A stretch of DNA of 27,246 bases, taken from Candidatus Gottesmanbacteria bacterium CG_4_10_14_0_8_um_filter_37_24 (GTDB taxonomy: Bacteria > Patescibacteriota > Microgenomatia > 2-02-FULL-39-11). The stretch is taken from assembly GCA_002785215.1 (NCBI GenBank), contig PFMK01000085.1:4742-31987 (forward strand), given 5' to 3'. This document shows positions 7,733 to 16,474 of the stretch, in pieces. Below the pieces are notes generated by a model. It ran no database searches, had not been told where the DNA came from, and saw only the letters and a list, made by a program, of their open reading frames with translations. Within the stretch, counting starts at the first letter, position 1. Each line of letters opens with the position of its first letter. Position numbers and translations under genes: made by a program.

Positions 7733-8767
7733 TTAAGTAAACATCGAAAATAAAGACATATTATTCTGAACCCAATCATAAAGTCTTTTTATTCCTTCTT
7801 CTACCCTAATTTCCGGCAACCAATCTAAATCTTTATTCACATAACTTATATCACTTATATAAACTTTTTGGTCGCCAGGTCTCCATGAGGCAAAATTTAC
7901 GTCTATTTTCTTATTAAAGAGCTTAGAAAGTATCGGACCAAACTTCGTCCAAACGGATAATGTATTGTTGATCCCTCCACCAACATTGTATATCTTACCT
8001 TTTGAGATGCTTATCTTTTCAATGGCAATCTCAAACAATTTCACCAAATCGGCAACATAGAGTACGTCTCTTACCTGCTTTCCATCTCCATAGACGGATA
8101 TTGACTTTCCTAATGATGTGGCGATTATAAACCACGCCACCCAGCCTTGATCTTCTATCCCAAATTGTCTTGGTCCATAAATACATGACTGGCGGAAAAC
8201 CACAGTCGGTATGTCATATATTCTTTCGTAATCGTGAAAATACTGATCGGCAGCGCCCTTTGAACATCCATAAGGGGAATGAAAATCTAAATTTTGCCTT
8301 TCGGAAACTCCGTTTGGTAAATTTTTATAGGTATATTCTCCATTCTTTTCAATAATTTCAACATCTTCCATTCCTCCGTAAACTTTGTTTGTTGAAGAAA
8401 AAACCATAATAGGTCTACCGCCTGTTTTTCTAACTGCTTCCAAAATATTAAAACTGCCTAACGCATTTATATCAAAATCAGTTTTGGGATCAGCAACGGA
8501 AGTAGTTACAGCAACCTGGGCCGCCAGATGAAATATTACATCAAAACCCAAATTTACTGTCTTTTTGATTGAGTTAAAATCCCTTATATCACCTGTCACT
8601 ATCTGTAATTGAGGATAGGTCTTTACAAGCCAGGCTAGATTTTCTTTTGTACCTAGCCTTACAAAATTATCAAAAATACAGACCTCATATCCTTTCTCTA
8701 AAAAATGTTTTGCCAGATTCGAGCCAATGAAACCTGCACCACCGGTAATAAGTAATTTTGTCTTCAT
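7733..8767 (-). CDS. CDP-paratose 2-epimerase-like SDR (tyvelose epimerase family)
   Basis: A 344-residue extended SDR from the ATG at 8767. An in-frame GTG at 8782 is possible, but the ATG is preceded by GGAGG (8780-8776) with 8-base spacing, and the codons before it are that very Shine-Dalgarno site. Motifs are GGAGFIG (9-15), SSTNKVYG (124-131), Y166-x3-K170 and YGPRQFGIEDQGWVAW (197-212). The SSTNKVYG and FGxEDQGWVAWF blocks are typical of CDP-paratose 2-epimerase (CDP-tyvelose synthesis). The other CDP-3,6-dideoxyhexose genes are not in the window, so it may act on a different NDP-sugar. Its ATG overlaps the stop of the upstream GT2 gene (TAATG), a classic coupled arrangement. Confidence 0.8.
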   Translation of the reverse strand: MKTKLLITGGAGFIGSNLAKHFLEKGYEVCIFDNFVRLGTKENLAWLVKTYPQLQIVTGDIRDFNSIKKTVNLGFDVIFHLAAQVAVTTSVADPKTDFDINALGSFNILEAVRKTGGRPIMVFSSTNKVYGGMEDVEIIEKNGEYTYKNLPNGVSERQNLDFHSPYGCSKGAADQYFHDYERIYDIPTVVFRQSCIYGPRQFGIEDQGWVAWFIIATSLGKSISVYGDGKQVRDVLYVADLVKLFEIAIEKISISKGKIYNVGGGINNTLSVWTKFGPILSKLFNKKIDVNFASWRPGDQKVYISDISYVNKDLDWLPEIRVEEGIKRLYDWVQNNMSLFSMFT

Positions 8768-9498
8768 TATTTTTTCCTCCACGGTCTATCTATGTATAAT
8801 CTTAATAATCCTTTCAAATCACCCGAAACTGTTTTTAATACTCTTACAGTTGACCCCGGATTATCTACCCATATTACCGGCACCTCAAATATTTTATAAC
8901 CCAATTTTTCTGCAACGATTAAAAGTTCGCTGTCGAAAAACCAGGCATTATCCGTAATCTGAGGAATCAGGTTTTTGGCAATTTTTCTGGTAATACCTTT
9001 AAAACCGCATTGTGCATCAGAAAAAAGTACACCGAAAAATAGTTTAATAAGTAAATTATAACCTCTGGATAATATTTCTCTTTTTATAGGTCTACCTATA
9101 ACTTCCGACTTGGGTAACAGACGGGATCCAATTGCTACATCGTATCCTTTCTTCATCGAATATAAGAGCGGTATTAAACAGTTTAAATCCGTAGAAAGGT
9201 CTACATCCATATAAACCAAAAAATCGGCTTTACTTTTTGACCATGCTTCTTTTACTGCTCTTCCTCTACCTTTCAGCGGAAGGTGCAAGAAATCTACATT
9301 CGTAAGTCTTTTTGTGAGTGATTTGGCAATTACTAAACTGGCATCAGTTGAAGCATTATCGGCAATAGTAATATTCCATTCATAATCTTTAAAATTTTTT
9401 TTAAGGAACGAGTGAAGTCTTTCTATACTTGCCGTAAGCTCTACTTCTTCATTATATATAGGTATGACAATTTCAACGGAATATTTTTTTATGACCAT
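8767..9498 (-). CDS. GT2 glycosyltransferase, polyprenyl-phosphate glucosyltransferase-like (ALG5 type)
   Basis: This 243-residue GT-A enzyme carries ADNASTD (46-52), the metal-site block MDVDLSTD (97-104), IGSRLLP (123-129), DAQCGFKGI (161-169) and FFDSELLIVAEKLGYKI (187-203). DAQCGFK followed by FDSELL marks the ALG5 / dolichyl-phosphate beta-glucosyltransferase branch of GT2. Such enzymes load a sugar from an NDP donor onto polyprenyl phosphate at the inner membrane face, feeding GT-C transferases outside. There is no transmembrane domain. The start at 9498 overlaps the upstream GT-C gene by 26 bases, with no better internal Met. The stop codon shares a base with the ATG of the next SDR. 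The sugar could be hexose or deoxyhexose; the sequence does not decide. Confidence 0.85.
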   Translation of the reverse strand: MVIKKYSVEIVIPIYNEEVELTASIERLHSFLKKNFKDYEWNITIADNASTDASLVIAKSLTKRLTNVDFLHLPLKGRGRAVKEAWSKSKADFLVYMDVDLSTDLNCLIPLLYSMKKGYDVAIGSRLLPKSEVIGRPIKREILSRGYNLLIKLFFGVLFSDAQCGFKGITRKIAKNLIPQITDNAWFFDSELLIVAEKLGYKIFEVPVIWVDNPGSTVRVLKTVSGDLKGLLRLYIDRPWRKK

Positions 9499-11224
9499 AA
9501 AAAATATTTAACTGAAATAATGATACATATACTAGCAAAAATAAACTTAAAAGGGAAATAGTATTTCCGACTATCCTTGCTGCTGTTTGCCCTAAAACAA
9601 ATTCTACACTGTGTTTTCCTTCAGGAACAGTCAACATTAATCTTCCAGCTGAATTTATTACTTCCACCAGGTTTCCGTCAATAAATACTTTCCATCCGGG
9701 AAGGTATGCAATATTTGTAAGCAGTTTCTGCGGTTCTACTAGCTCAAGATCATAAATTTTATGAGTTGGTTCTTCAACAGATCTTACAACCTTTATACTG
9801 CCTATTGACGGAATACCGCTTAGAGCTACCTGATTTATATTTTCTGGAGGATTAAATTCTTTGGGTAAATATTCATCAGATATTTTTGACATATTAAAAT
9901 GAAGTTCATCTAGATTTATATAATCTGAGGCTTTTACTTGTAACAAACCACTGGGAACAAAATATCTAATATTCAGATATATCACAGATATTATTAGTAC
10001 AATTGATAAACCGATTTTATAAGGGTTATTTAAAAATCTGAAAATAAATGACGACAAAACTACTAAAGCAAAAAGAGTAATGTTTAAAAATCTCCAGGGG
10101 TACTGTATGTATGAAAACAGAGGTAATAAATTCCAAAATGGCGTGGAGATATCTACCATCATAAAAATTGAGCTTATAAGAATAATAAGAATTGAAAAAT
10201 AAAAATATAAATATTTTTTTCCTATCTTTCTGCGTTTTGCAATCAATATAATAAGGGATGAAATTGCCAAAAATATATGTAATTTTCCAATTTTGAATGA
10301 CATCCCATCCTCTTTTCCGGGCGCAGAACCAGCAAAACCCCACGAAGAATCCCATAATTGCTCAGGATAGACAAAATGGAGGTGAAAATCACTGCCCTTT
10401 TGGATCAGGCTGTCAACTCTTGTATATTTCTTTTCCATAAAAGCGGGAATAGTAAAAAAGGATGACAGACCAATTCCGAGTAATATCATAAATAATATGC
10501 CAATCATTTGTTGATAATTTCTTTTTCCGCGAAAGAAAAATAACAAATATACTATTAGAAAAGCGAATAAATAGTAAAGAAGTAACATGCCTAGAATATT
10601 ATGTGAAAGTAATACTCCGGATATGCCTGAAGAGCCTATTACTACACCACGAATAATATTAACAGATATATCTTTTCGTTCTAATTTATTATCTATGTCA
10701 GATAAACGGGCTTTCGATATTTTAAGTATTTTAATCAGACCTAATGCAATTAAAGGCACGAAAGCGTATGCATAAAATTCTCCAACAGCCCCTCTTATAT
10801 AGATATTCACTGCATGGTAAGGTGCGTATATATAAAAGACAGCCGCAGTAAAAGCTGCAATTCCATCCGTTATTTCATTTATGAGAAAAAACATGCTTAG
10901 ACCGGAGAGAACTATACCCACAACAAACATTATCTTTGTAGAAGTCAACGAATCAAAAAATAACAGGTTGAATGCACCTCCGATGTAATACGGTAATGGA
11001 GCATAAAAATTAAATATCGGATACCCATAACCATAACCTAAATCACTCACCAAACGGACCGGAATCTGCCCAAAAGATAAGGATTTTGACATTTCATACA
11101 CCCTTGCCACCTGAACATTATCGTGCATAGGAAAAAAACCTGGAAAAAATAGTGGTCTTGCAGCTCCTAAAGAAACTAATATCAATAATATTAGCATCAA
11201 GTATTTAATTGTTTTTTTCATCAT
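9473..11224 (-). CDS. Large PTPS-related/YfhO-like membrane protein (probable GT-C), copy 1
   Basis: The protein has 583 residues from the ATG at 11224 (an ATG-ATG pair at 11224 and 11221); an upstream TTG at 11263 would add 13 polar residues and a longer overlap. The first helix is at about 7-25, then comes a conserved loop with FPMHDNVQVARVYEM (31-45) and GYGYGYPIFNFYAPLPYY (64-81). Ten or more membrane segments follow, then a soluble beta-rich C-terminal part (about residues 420-550, with WKVFIDGN) and a final helix. This is the pattern of the 6-pyruvoyl-tetrahydropterin-synthase-related membrane domain family, a name that misleads: the fold is GT-C-like and no pterin role is implied. HD in loop 1 (34-35) would be the candidate catalytic acid. 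It is a paralog of the next gene upstream, overlapping it by 20 bases. Confidence 0.7.
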   Translation of the reverse strand: MMKKTIKYLMLILLILVSLGAARPLFFPGFFPMHDNVQVARVYEMSKSLSFGQIPVRLVSDLGYGYGYPIFNFYAPLPYYIGGAFNLLFFDSLTSTKIMFVVGIVLSGLSMFFLINEITDGIAAFTAAVFYIYAPYHAVNIYIRGAVGEFYAYAFVPLIALGLIKILKISKARLSDIDNKLERKDISVNIIRGVVIGSSGISGVLLSHNILGMLLLYYLFAFLIVYLLFFFRGKRNYQQMIGILFMILLGIGLSSFFTIPAFMEKKYTRVDSLIQKGSDFHLHFVYPEQLWDSSWGFAGSAPGKEDGMSFKIGKLHIFLAISSLIILIAKRRKIGKKYLYFYFSILIILISSIFMMVDISTPFWNLLPLFSYIQYPWRFLNITLFALVVLSSFIFRFLNNPYKIGLSIVLIISVIYLNIRYFVPSGLLQVKASDYINLDELHFNMSKISDEYLPKEFNPPENINQVALSGIPSIGSIKVVRSVEEPTHKIYDLELVEPQKLLTNIAYLPGWKVFIDGNLVEVINSAGRLMLTVPEGKHSVEFVLGQTAARIVGNTISLLSLFLLVYVSLFQLNIFYGHKKIFR

Positions 11225-12848
11225 GTTGAAATCTAAATTTATTGTCCAGATAAAATTTTCCAAGAAGTCCCAGAAATATAAAAATACTCACTAAACTGAT
11301 ATTGTTTGACCATTCTCTAACACGAGTATTTTGAAAGACGCCCTTAATGATATAGTCTCCCTTTGATAAGGTAAGTTTAACAACGCCTAGAGGATTTGAA
11401 TAGTTTAGATCTATGTTATTTCCATTTGCAGTGTAATGCCATCCCGGGAAAAATATTGTATTTACTCTGATGATGCTGTCTGTGTCAGACAGAACATTAA
11501 ACGTGATTGATTTTGAATTATATATAAGATTATTAATTTTAGCCGATCCGGATTCTACTTGTACTTTGTCTGTCCAACGGTTTTGAGGAGGTGTTTTTAC
11601 CCACAAAGGCATTAGTTCTCCCATAGAGGTAGTTGTATCATCATTGGTAAGATAATATTCATCAGGTTTACTTAAATAACTAATTGGCTTAACATAATTT
11701 ATATTAACTATCAGTGAAAGTAAGACAATAAAATATCCTAAGATTCTAGTGAACTTATCATAAACGAGGAAAATACTAAAAAGCGATATAAAAAAAGAAA
11801 TTATTGCCAGTATCCTCCATGGAAAATCTATCCATGAAAGAGGCGGTATTTTCCAGAATATTGCTGAGATATTGTTTGTAAAGAGTATTAAGATCGATAA
11901 TATCATAAGTAAGTACAAGAAAACCGGCAAATCTCCCTTTGATCTTGCTTTTTTTACGAAGACGATCACACAAATGCTTGAAATTAGAGCTAAAATATGG
12001 ACCCAACCCAGTTGGAAAAACGGTTTTGAACCCCAATTCCAAGATAAAGCAACAAAATCTTTGAAATGAATGAAATTATCCTGAAGATTGGCCAGTTTCA
12101 CTTGAGAAAGCAGGATGTATTGTTTTTCCAGAATGGCGGGAATAAAAAAAAACGCTGATAAACCTAGTCCTAATATAATTGATAGCAACAAATTTCTTAA
12201 TAAGAACAAATTAACTTTTCTTAAGTTAATATTGCTAAAAAAAATGATAAAGGAAATAAATATTGGAAAAAAAAGTAATGCCATTACATTGTGGGTAAGT
12301 ATAAGAATTGCCAGAGTCAAAGAAAGCAAAAGTGAGTATTTTATATTTGGTTTTTCTATATAGAACAAACTTATATATAAAAGAAGAGGAAATATTACCA
12401 TGCTTAATGATTCACCCAATGATCCTCTTATGTATAAATTTACCAGTCTATAAGGGGCAGTGATATATAAAATTGACGAAAATACTCCCGCCTCGATACC
12501 TGATAACTTTTTTGCAAATAAATACATGAAAATCCCTGATAAAAATACACTTAGAATAAACAGGATTTTAATCGTATCCGTATATCCTATTTTAAATAAT
12601 CTGAAGAACATCCCCAAATAATATGGAAAGGGATAGGTGTATGAAAAAAGAGGATATCCGTATCCGTGATTTAGATAATCGGACATTCTCGGAGGAATCT
12701 GCCCGTTCTTAATTTCTCTTTGCATTTCTACCAGCCTCACAATCGCCCATTCTCCGTCATGGGTGGGAAAATATCCTGAATTGAAAAAGGGTTTGGAAAA
12801 AAAATATGAAACTATTAGGATTATTAATAAAGGAACTATTTTTTTCAT
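11205..12848 (-). CDS. Large PTPS-related/YfhO-like membrane protein (probable GT-C), copy 2
   Basis: A 547-residue paralog of the gene downstream. It shares the layout: first helix (4-18), FPTHDGEWAIVRLVEM (27-42), IPPRMSDYLNHGYGYPLFSY (51-70), APYRLVNLYIRGSLGESL (131-148), many membrane helices, a soluble C-terminal region (about 385-510) with FFPGWHYTANGN, and a last helix near 520. The soluble part resembles the extracytoplasmic tail of YfhO-type proteins. YfhO-like proteins are linked to glycosylation of lipoteichoic acid and related polymers, where lipid-linked sugars are used outside the membrane; assignment here rests on architecture only. The start has a 4-base ATGA overlap with the upstream GT-C gene. 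The two copies differ enough to suggest different substrates, not a recent duplication. Confidence 0.7.
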   Translation of the reverse strand: MKKIVPLLIILIVSYFFSKPFFNSGYFPTHDGEWAIVRLVEMQREIKNGQIPPRMSDYLNHGYGYPLFSYTYPFPYYLGMFFRLFKIGYTDTIKILFILSVFLSGIFMYLFAKKLSGIEAGVFSSILYITAPYRLVNLYIRGSLGESLSMVIFPLLLYISLFYIEKPNIKYSLLLSLTLAILILTHNVMALLFFPIFISFIIFFSNINLRKVNLFLLRNLLLSIILGLGLSAFFFIPAILEKQYILLSQVKLANLQDNFIHFKDFVALSWNWGSKPFFQLGWVHILALISSICVIVFVKKARSKGDLPVFLYLLMILSILILFTNNISAIFWKIPPLSWIDFPWRILAIISFFISLFSIFLVYDKFTRILGYFIVLLSLIVNINYVKPISYLSKPDEYYLTNDDTTTSMGELMPLWVKTPPQNRWTDKVQVESGSAKINNLIYNSKSITFNVLSDTDSIIRVNTIFFPGWHYTANGNNIDLNYSNPLGVVKLTLSKGDYIIKGVFQNTRVREWSNNISLVSIFIFLGLLGKFYLDNKFRFQHDEKNN

Positions 12849-14329
12849 GTTCTGAATTTTGCCGGATCTACCCTATAAAACTTTAGGTAAGTGTTACCTT
12901 TCCCCCGTCTGTATTCTTCAACCAGTGTTAATGGCCATTCTTTAGGTATGTTTTGAGATTCTTTAAAAATAAGATAAGTCGGATATTTTATTGCTGCTTC
13001 CAGTAAAACATCCGGTACTTGGGACACGGGCCAAAACCCTAAAATCTTTATGTTACTATTCATCCCCAAATATATTTCTATACCGGCTGGAAATAATCCG
13101 AACGTTCCCTCTGTACCTACGACAATCTGCCCGGTTTTAGACTTTTGATCAAGATAGGAAATCACTTCCTTTACTCCATATCCTGATGGCCAGTCATCAA
13201 ACAGCTGATTTCTGTCATTTCGGGGAATTTGCACATCTTTAGGAGAGAACATAACAACACAGGATTGATATACCGGATAAATAAATATTAACAGAACTAG
13301 TAAGTACATAATTTTCATTTTATTTTGGGCAAAAGAAAACATCCCTGACAGAACATAAGCAGAAATTATATATAATGGCATAATCATGAAAAGAATAAAT
13401 CTGGGAAAAATAACTTTTCCAAACAATCCCAGTGAAATAAAAGGAAAGATAAACCAACTAAACAGATAGAATATTTTTTTATCTTTTTTTATTATTCCAA
13501 ATACCAGTCCGATGATAACAGTTATAAAAATTGGTATCGTAATATATCCAATAAGTATTTGGGTAAGACCGTTCAAGTTCGGAATAAAAAGCTTCCAGGG
13601 ATTATGTGTAAATTCAGAGATTGTTAGAATAAAAGAATAATTTTTTAATTTTATTATATAAAACCAAGGCGACAAACGAAGTGAATTGTACATTACCTCA
13701 GCGATGATGAAGATCGATAAAGACAATAAAATCCATTTAATAAATTTCTTTACTTTATCCTTAGCTTTGAAATTAAAAAATAATAAACTGACTGGTAAAA
13801 GATATAAATAAAAAAGGGCTGAAGATTTTGTAAGTAAACCCAATCCTATAACAATTGCAAGTAGAAGTGCTTTGTCCAATTCCTGCTTTTTAACCAGTAG
13901 TATCTGAAGAAAACTTGCCCATATTCCAAACATGGCAAGCAAACTGTCCATCAGCGCTAATCTATCATAAACAATTGCAAACGGGGAAAATATATATAGA
14001 AGCATGGAAAATATGGCGGCTTTTCGGCCAAACAGCTCTCTCGTCAAAAAGTAAATTCCTATTACCGCAGCTACTCCTGACAGGACGGATACAAATCTTC
14101 CGGCATAGAGGGGATCAGAAAATATTTTCAGCATCGGATACATCAACCACGTTAAAAGAGGTTGTTTTCCGTCAGTTAATGATATATATCTTTGAGCCGG
14201 ATCAAAAAGTCCGATTTGAGCCCAGCGTATGTATATTGCTTCATCAGTAAATATAGGTATGTTCAATAAATTGATTATCCTGGTGAAAAATGCAATAACA
14301 GCAAATAAGATAATAATAAAGATATCCAT
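12845..14329 (-). CDS. GT-C membrane glycosyltransferase, ArnT/PMT-like
   Basis: A 494-residue transferase. After the first helix (2-20) it has PIFTDEAIYIRWAQ (25-38): D29-E30 fits the catalytic acidic pair of the ArnT/PMT family. DGKQPLLTWL (53-62) stands where HPPL occurs in relatives. The stretch near 100-135 (GRKAAIFSMLLYIFSP, then YDRLALMDSLLAMF) is a further family signature. Eight to ten helices follow, then a soluble C-terminal region of about 120 residues (from 370). Family enzymes take sugar from polyprenyl phosphate and move it to lipids or proteins on the outer face. It is the first gene after a 131-base spacer that contains a candidate -10 box, so a second transcript may start here. 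It is coupled by ATGA to the downstream gene. Confidence 0.78.
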   Translation of the reverse strand: MDIFIIILFAVIAFFTRIINLLNIPIFTDEAIYIRWAQIGLFDPAQRYISLTDGKQPLLTWLMYPMLKIFSDPLYAGRFVSVLSGVAAVIGIYFLTRELFGRKAAIFSMLLYIFSPFAIVYDRLALMDSLLAMFGIWASFLQILLVKKQELDKALLLAIVIGLGLLTKSSALFYLYLLPVSLLFFNFKAKDKVKKFIKWILLSLSIFIIAEVMYNSLRLSPWFYIIKLKNYSFILTISEFTHNPWKLFIPNLNGLTQILIGYITIPIFITVIIGLVFGIIKKDKKIFYLFSWFIFPFISLGLFGKVIFPRFILFMIMPLYIISAYVLSGMFSFAQNKMKIMYLLVLLIFIYPVYQSCVVMFSPKDVQIPRNDRNQLFDDWPSGYGVKEVISYLDQKSKTGQIVVGTEGTFGLFPAGIEIYLGMNSNIKILGFWPVSQVPDVLLEAAIKYPTYLIFKESQNIPKEWPLTLVEEYRRGKGNTYLKFYRVDPAKFRT

Positions 14330-14460
14330 AATATTATTTTATATCAGATTATATCATTTACTAAACTAATCTAATAAAAATACCCGTGATGAACAGATTA
14401 TTTTCGAGATATTGAAGCTCCACCCATCGTATTTCCGCCTACGGAGGATTAAATGAATTA
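14330..14460 (-). promoter_or_regulatory. Spacer with candidate promoter and short palindrome
   Basis: This is the largest spacer inside the right-hand gene series. On the minus strand a perfect TATAAT lies at 14353-14348, about 18 bases before the ATG at 14329, which would give a very short leader; no convincing -35 box is seen. Near the stop of the upstream gene is a short palindrome, TCCGCC-TAC-GGAGGA (about 14431-14445), one mismatch in a 6-bp stem. It lacks a T run and is at best a weak terminator. I see no tRNA or other gene here. Confidence 0.4.
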
Positions 14461-15633
14461 TTAATTTAGAACTTTCTTATTTCTTACCAGAAGAGACAAT
14501 ATAATTGAAATAACCAGAGGTATCAGGAAAAGTTTATTTTGCATGACTGTAACTTCTTTGGAATAATCCCCTGTATATAAATATGGAATATAGCGGAAAA
14601 TAGATCCGAAAGTGATTCCAATCAGTAAAAAAAATACACCTAGATATTTGGAAAGAAAAATTCCAAACCCTATAACCATAATGAAATACCACGGATAAGG
14701 CTCTCTATAGTATATTTGAACAATCAGAGGAATAACAATCATCATAAGGTTAATTCCGAACCAATAATCAATATTGATTTTTTTACTGGAATATTTCGAT
14801 ATAATAAGCGGAATAATCCCTAAAATCGTAATAAATTTTATTCCTGCTGAAATGATCATATCGATTATCCCTGCAAATACCCGCTTTCTTACATAACCCT
14901 CATACACAGCCAACAAGGAAAAAAAGAGCATTACAACCTCATTATGCGGACTGAGCAGAGATTCTATCAGTATTAACGGATTTAGTGCGTAAATTACTTT
15001 TCCCAACAGTTTGAACTTCGGATTTACCAACGAATTTATTTTGCCAATAATTATGATATTCCCTATATGGAATAACATAAACATTAATTTAAAATTAAAG
15101 AGAGTTAACACAAATTTACCAAAACCTAAAAAGGAGAAAGGAACTGAAACTACTAACCATATAGGTCCGTATGGATACGTCCGATGAGTCCAATGCATGA
15201 AACGGGTCCATAAGTCACTGGGAAAATTGAGAGCTGTATGTAAATAAGGATTTGCCTGGTATTTAGTGATTATTCTTGCGTCAAACATATAATTAAAAAT
15301 GTCATGCGAAAAAGCGGGATATGCAAAAATAAGAATTAATATGCTTAATAAAATCAATTTATTAATCCTGTTTTCCGACAATAATCCTTTTTTCGCTGAA
15401 ATTATGAAGAAAAAATAAACCCCCCCCATCAGTAAAATCAAGGATGAGAATATGAAAGCTGAGGAAGAACGATTAAAATATCCCAATGTTATCAACTGCG
15501 ACTGAATAATTTGGTATGTTTGATTTGAAGAAAGGGTTAAATTCAAATCAATCTGAGTAAAAGAATAAATAAACAGCGAAAAAAGTACTAAGAAATATAA
15601 TATGAATACAGCACCATATTTTATTTTACTCAT
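14461..15633 (-). CDS. GT-C mannosyltransferase-like protein (GT87 / MptA-MptB type)
   Basis: A 390-residue membrane protein with about 10 to 12 helices. The loop after the third helix has AFSHDIFNYMFDARI (107-121) and ANPYLHT (127-133), then RTYPYGPIWL (151-160). This spacing of an acidic residue (D111), an NPY motif and a YGPI/L motif is typical of polyprenol-phosphate-mannose-dependent alpha-mannosyltransferases such as MptA/MptB and PimE relatives. They elongate mannan-type lipoglycans outside the membrane in actinobacteria. Here the actual sugar is unknown. The coding strand carries an eight-base G tract at 15427-15420 (codons 69-72, in a helix), a slippery site in AT-rich DNA. No Shine-Dalgarno site is visible; 64 bases separate it from the upstream GT2 gene. 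Confidence 0.72.
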   Translation of the reverse strand: MSKIKYGAVFILYFLVLFSLFIYSFTQIDLNLTLSSNQTYQIIQSQLITLGYFNRSSSAFIFSSLILLMGGVYFFFIISAKKGLLSENRINKLILLSILILIFAYPAFSHDIFNYMFDARIITKYQANPYLHTALNFPSDLWTRFMHWTHRTYPYGPIWLVVSVPFSFLGFGKFVLTLFNFKLMFMLFHIGNIIIIGKINSLVNPKFKLLGKVIYALNPLILIESLLSPHNEVVMLFFSLLAVYEGYVRKRVFAGIIDMIISAGIKFITILGIIPLIISKYSSKKINIDYWFGINLMMIVIPLIVQIYYREPYPWYFIMVIGFGIFLSKYLGVFFLLIGITFGSIFRYIPYLYTGDYSKEVTVMQNKLFLIPLVISIILSLLVRNKKVLN

Positions 15634-15697
15634 AATGAGTTATTCAACCGGTCTTATGTATTAGATCATTGGATATAATTTTTTGCGTATTACCAAG

Positions 15698-16453
15698 TTA
15701 CTTTTTTTCATATATGCCCTTAAGGCTGTTTAAACGAATCCTTAATAAATCCATGACACCTTCAATTGAGTCTTTAATCGGGTTTACATGTCTTGTCTCC
15801 TGGTAATTCCATTCAACTGACACTTCTTTTACCCGATATCCTAATAATTTCGCAAGATACAGGAGCTCAACATCAAATCCAGCGGTTACAGTGGGTCCTT
15901 GAGCCTGTCTTGACAAACTGAATACTTTTAATCTTGAAAAGATATTGCCAGCAGTTTCTTTCCTAAAAGCCTTAAAACCGCATTGTGTGTCTCTTATACC
16001 TAAATTAAGGATCATGTTTCTTAGTACCATAAATCCCCTTGCCATGGCCAACCTGAAAAAAGGAGCACCTCTTCTGTGCCCACTTCTTGATCCGATAACA
16101 ATATCAAATCCTTTAGAAAAATTGGGGAGTAATTTATCAATCTCAGCAATCGGAGTTGCCTGATCTAAATCCGAAAATAATATTATCTTCCCTTTTGACT
16201 CAAAAACTCCTGAAATAACAGCTGCTGCTTTCCCTTGATGAATTATATTTAACAATTTAAAACAACTGTGGTCTTTGATAAATTCACCGATCAGTTTCAC
16301 GCTATCATCTTTACTACCGTCGTTTACCAATATTACTTCCCAAGGATATTTCTTCTTATTTAAAAAATGTGATACATTTTCCAAAGCCCCCAAGCGTATA
16401 TTCCGCTCTTCATTGTAACAGGGAATAATTACAGATAAATATATATCTTTCAT
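15698..16453 (-). CDS. GT2 glycosyltransferase, ALG5-like polyprenyl-phosphate sugar synthase
   Basis: This 251-residue GT-A enzyme shows VIIPCYNEERN (8-18), NDGSKDDS (44-51), FSDLDQATP (93-101) at the metal site, IGSRSGHRRGAPFFRLAMARG (120-140 region), DTQCGFKAFRKE (155-166) and GFDVELLYLAKLLGY (192-206). DTQCGFK plus FDVELL puts it in the ALG5/dolichyl-phosphate glucosyltransferase branch. It is related to the gene at 8767-9498 but differs in the metal-site block (SDLDQATP versus MDVDLSTD), so the two may load different sugars. It lies between two GT-C genes, which suggests that it makes the lipid-linked donor for one of them. No transmembrane helix is seen. Confidence 0.85.
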   Translation of the reverse strand: MKDIYLSVIIPCYNEERNIRLGALENVSHFLNKKKYPWEVILVNDGSKDDSVKLIGEFIKDHSCFKLLNIIHQGKAAAVISGVFESKGKIILFSDLDQATPIAEIDKLLPNFSKGFDIVIGSRSGHRRGAPFFRLAMARGFMVLRNMILNLGIRDTQCGFKAFRKETAGNIFSRLKVFSLSRQAQGPTVTAGFDVELLYLAKLLGYRVKEVSVEWNYQETRHVNPIKDSIEGVMDLLRIRLNSLKGIYEKK

Positions 16454-16474
16454 ATTTAATTACCATCTCTGATG

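Noticed and set aside
10026..10355. 109-codon minus-strand frame inside the first PTPS-related gene
   Set aside because: It overlaps membrane helices of the real gene in another frame and has no promoter or ribosome site of its own.
9473..12848. Pterin (6-pyruvoyl-tetrahydropterin synthase) function for the two large membrane proteins
   Set aside because: The family name is historical; both proteins are polytopic membrane proteins with GT-C-like loops and no pterin-synthase zinc His cluster.
13915..14250. 111-codon plus-strand frame within the ArnT-like gene
   Set aside because: Antisense to a conserved membrane protein region; composition and lack of a start signal fit a shadow frame.
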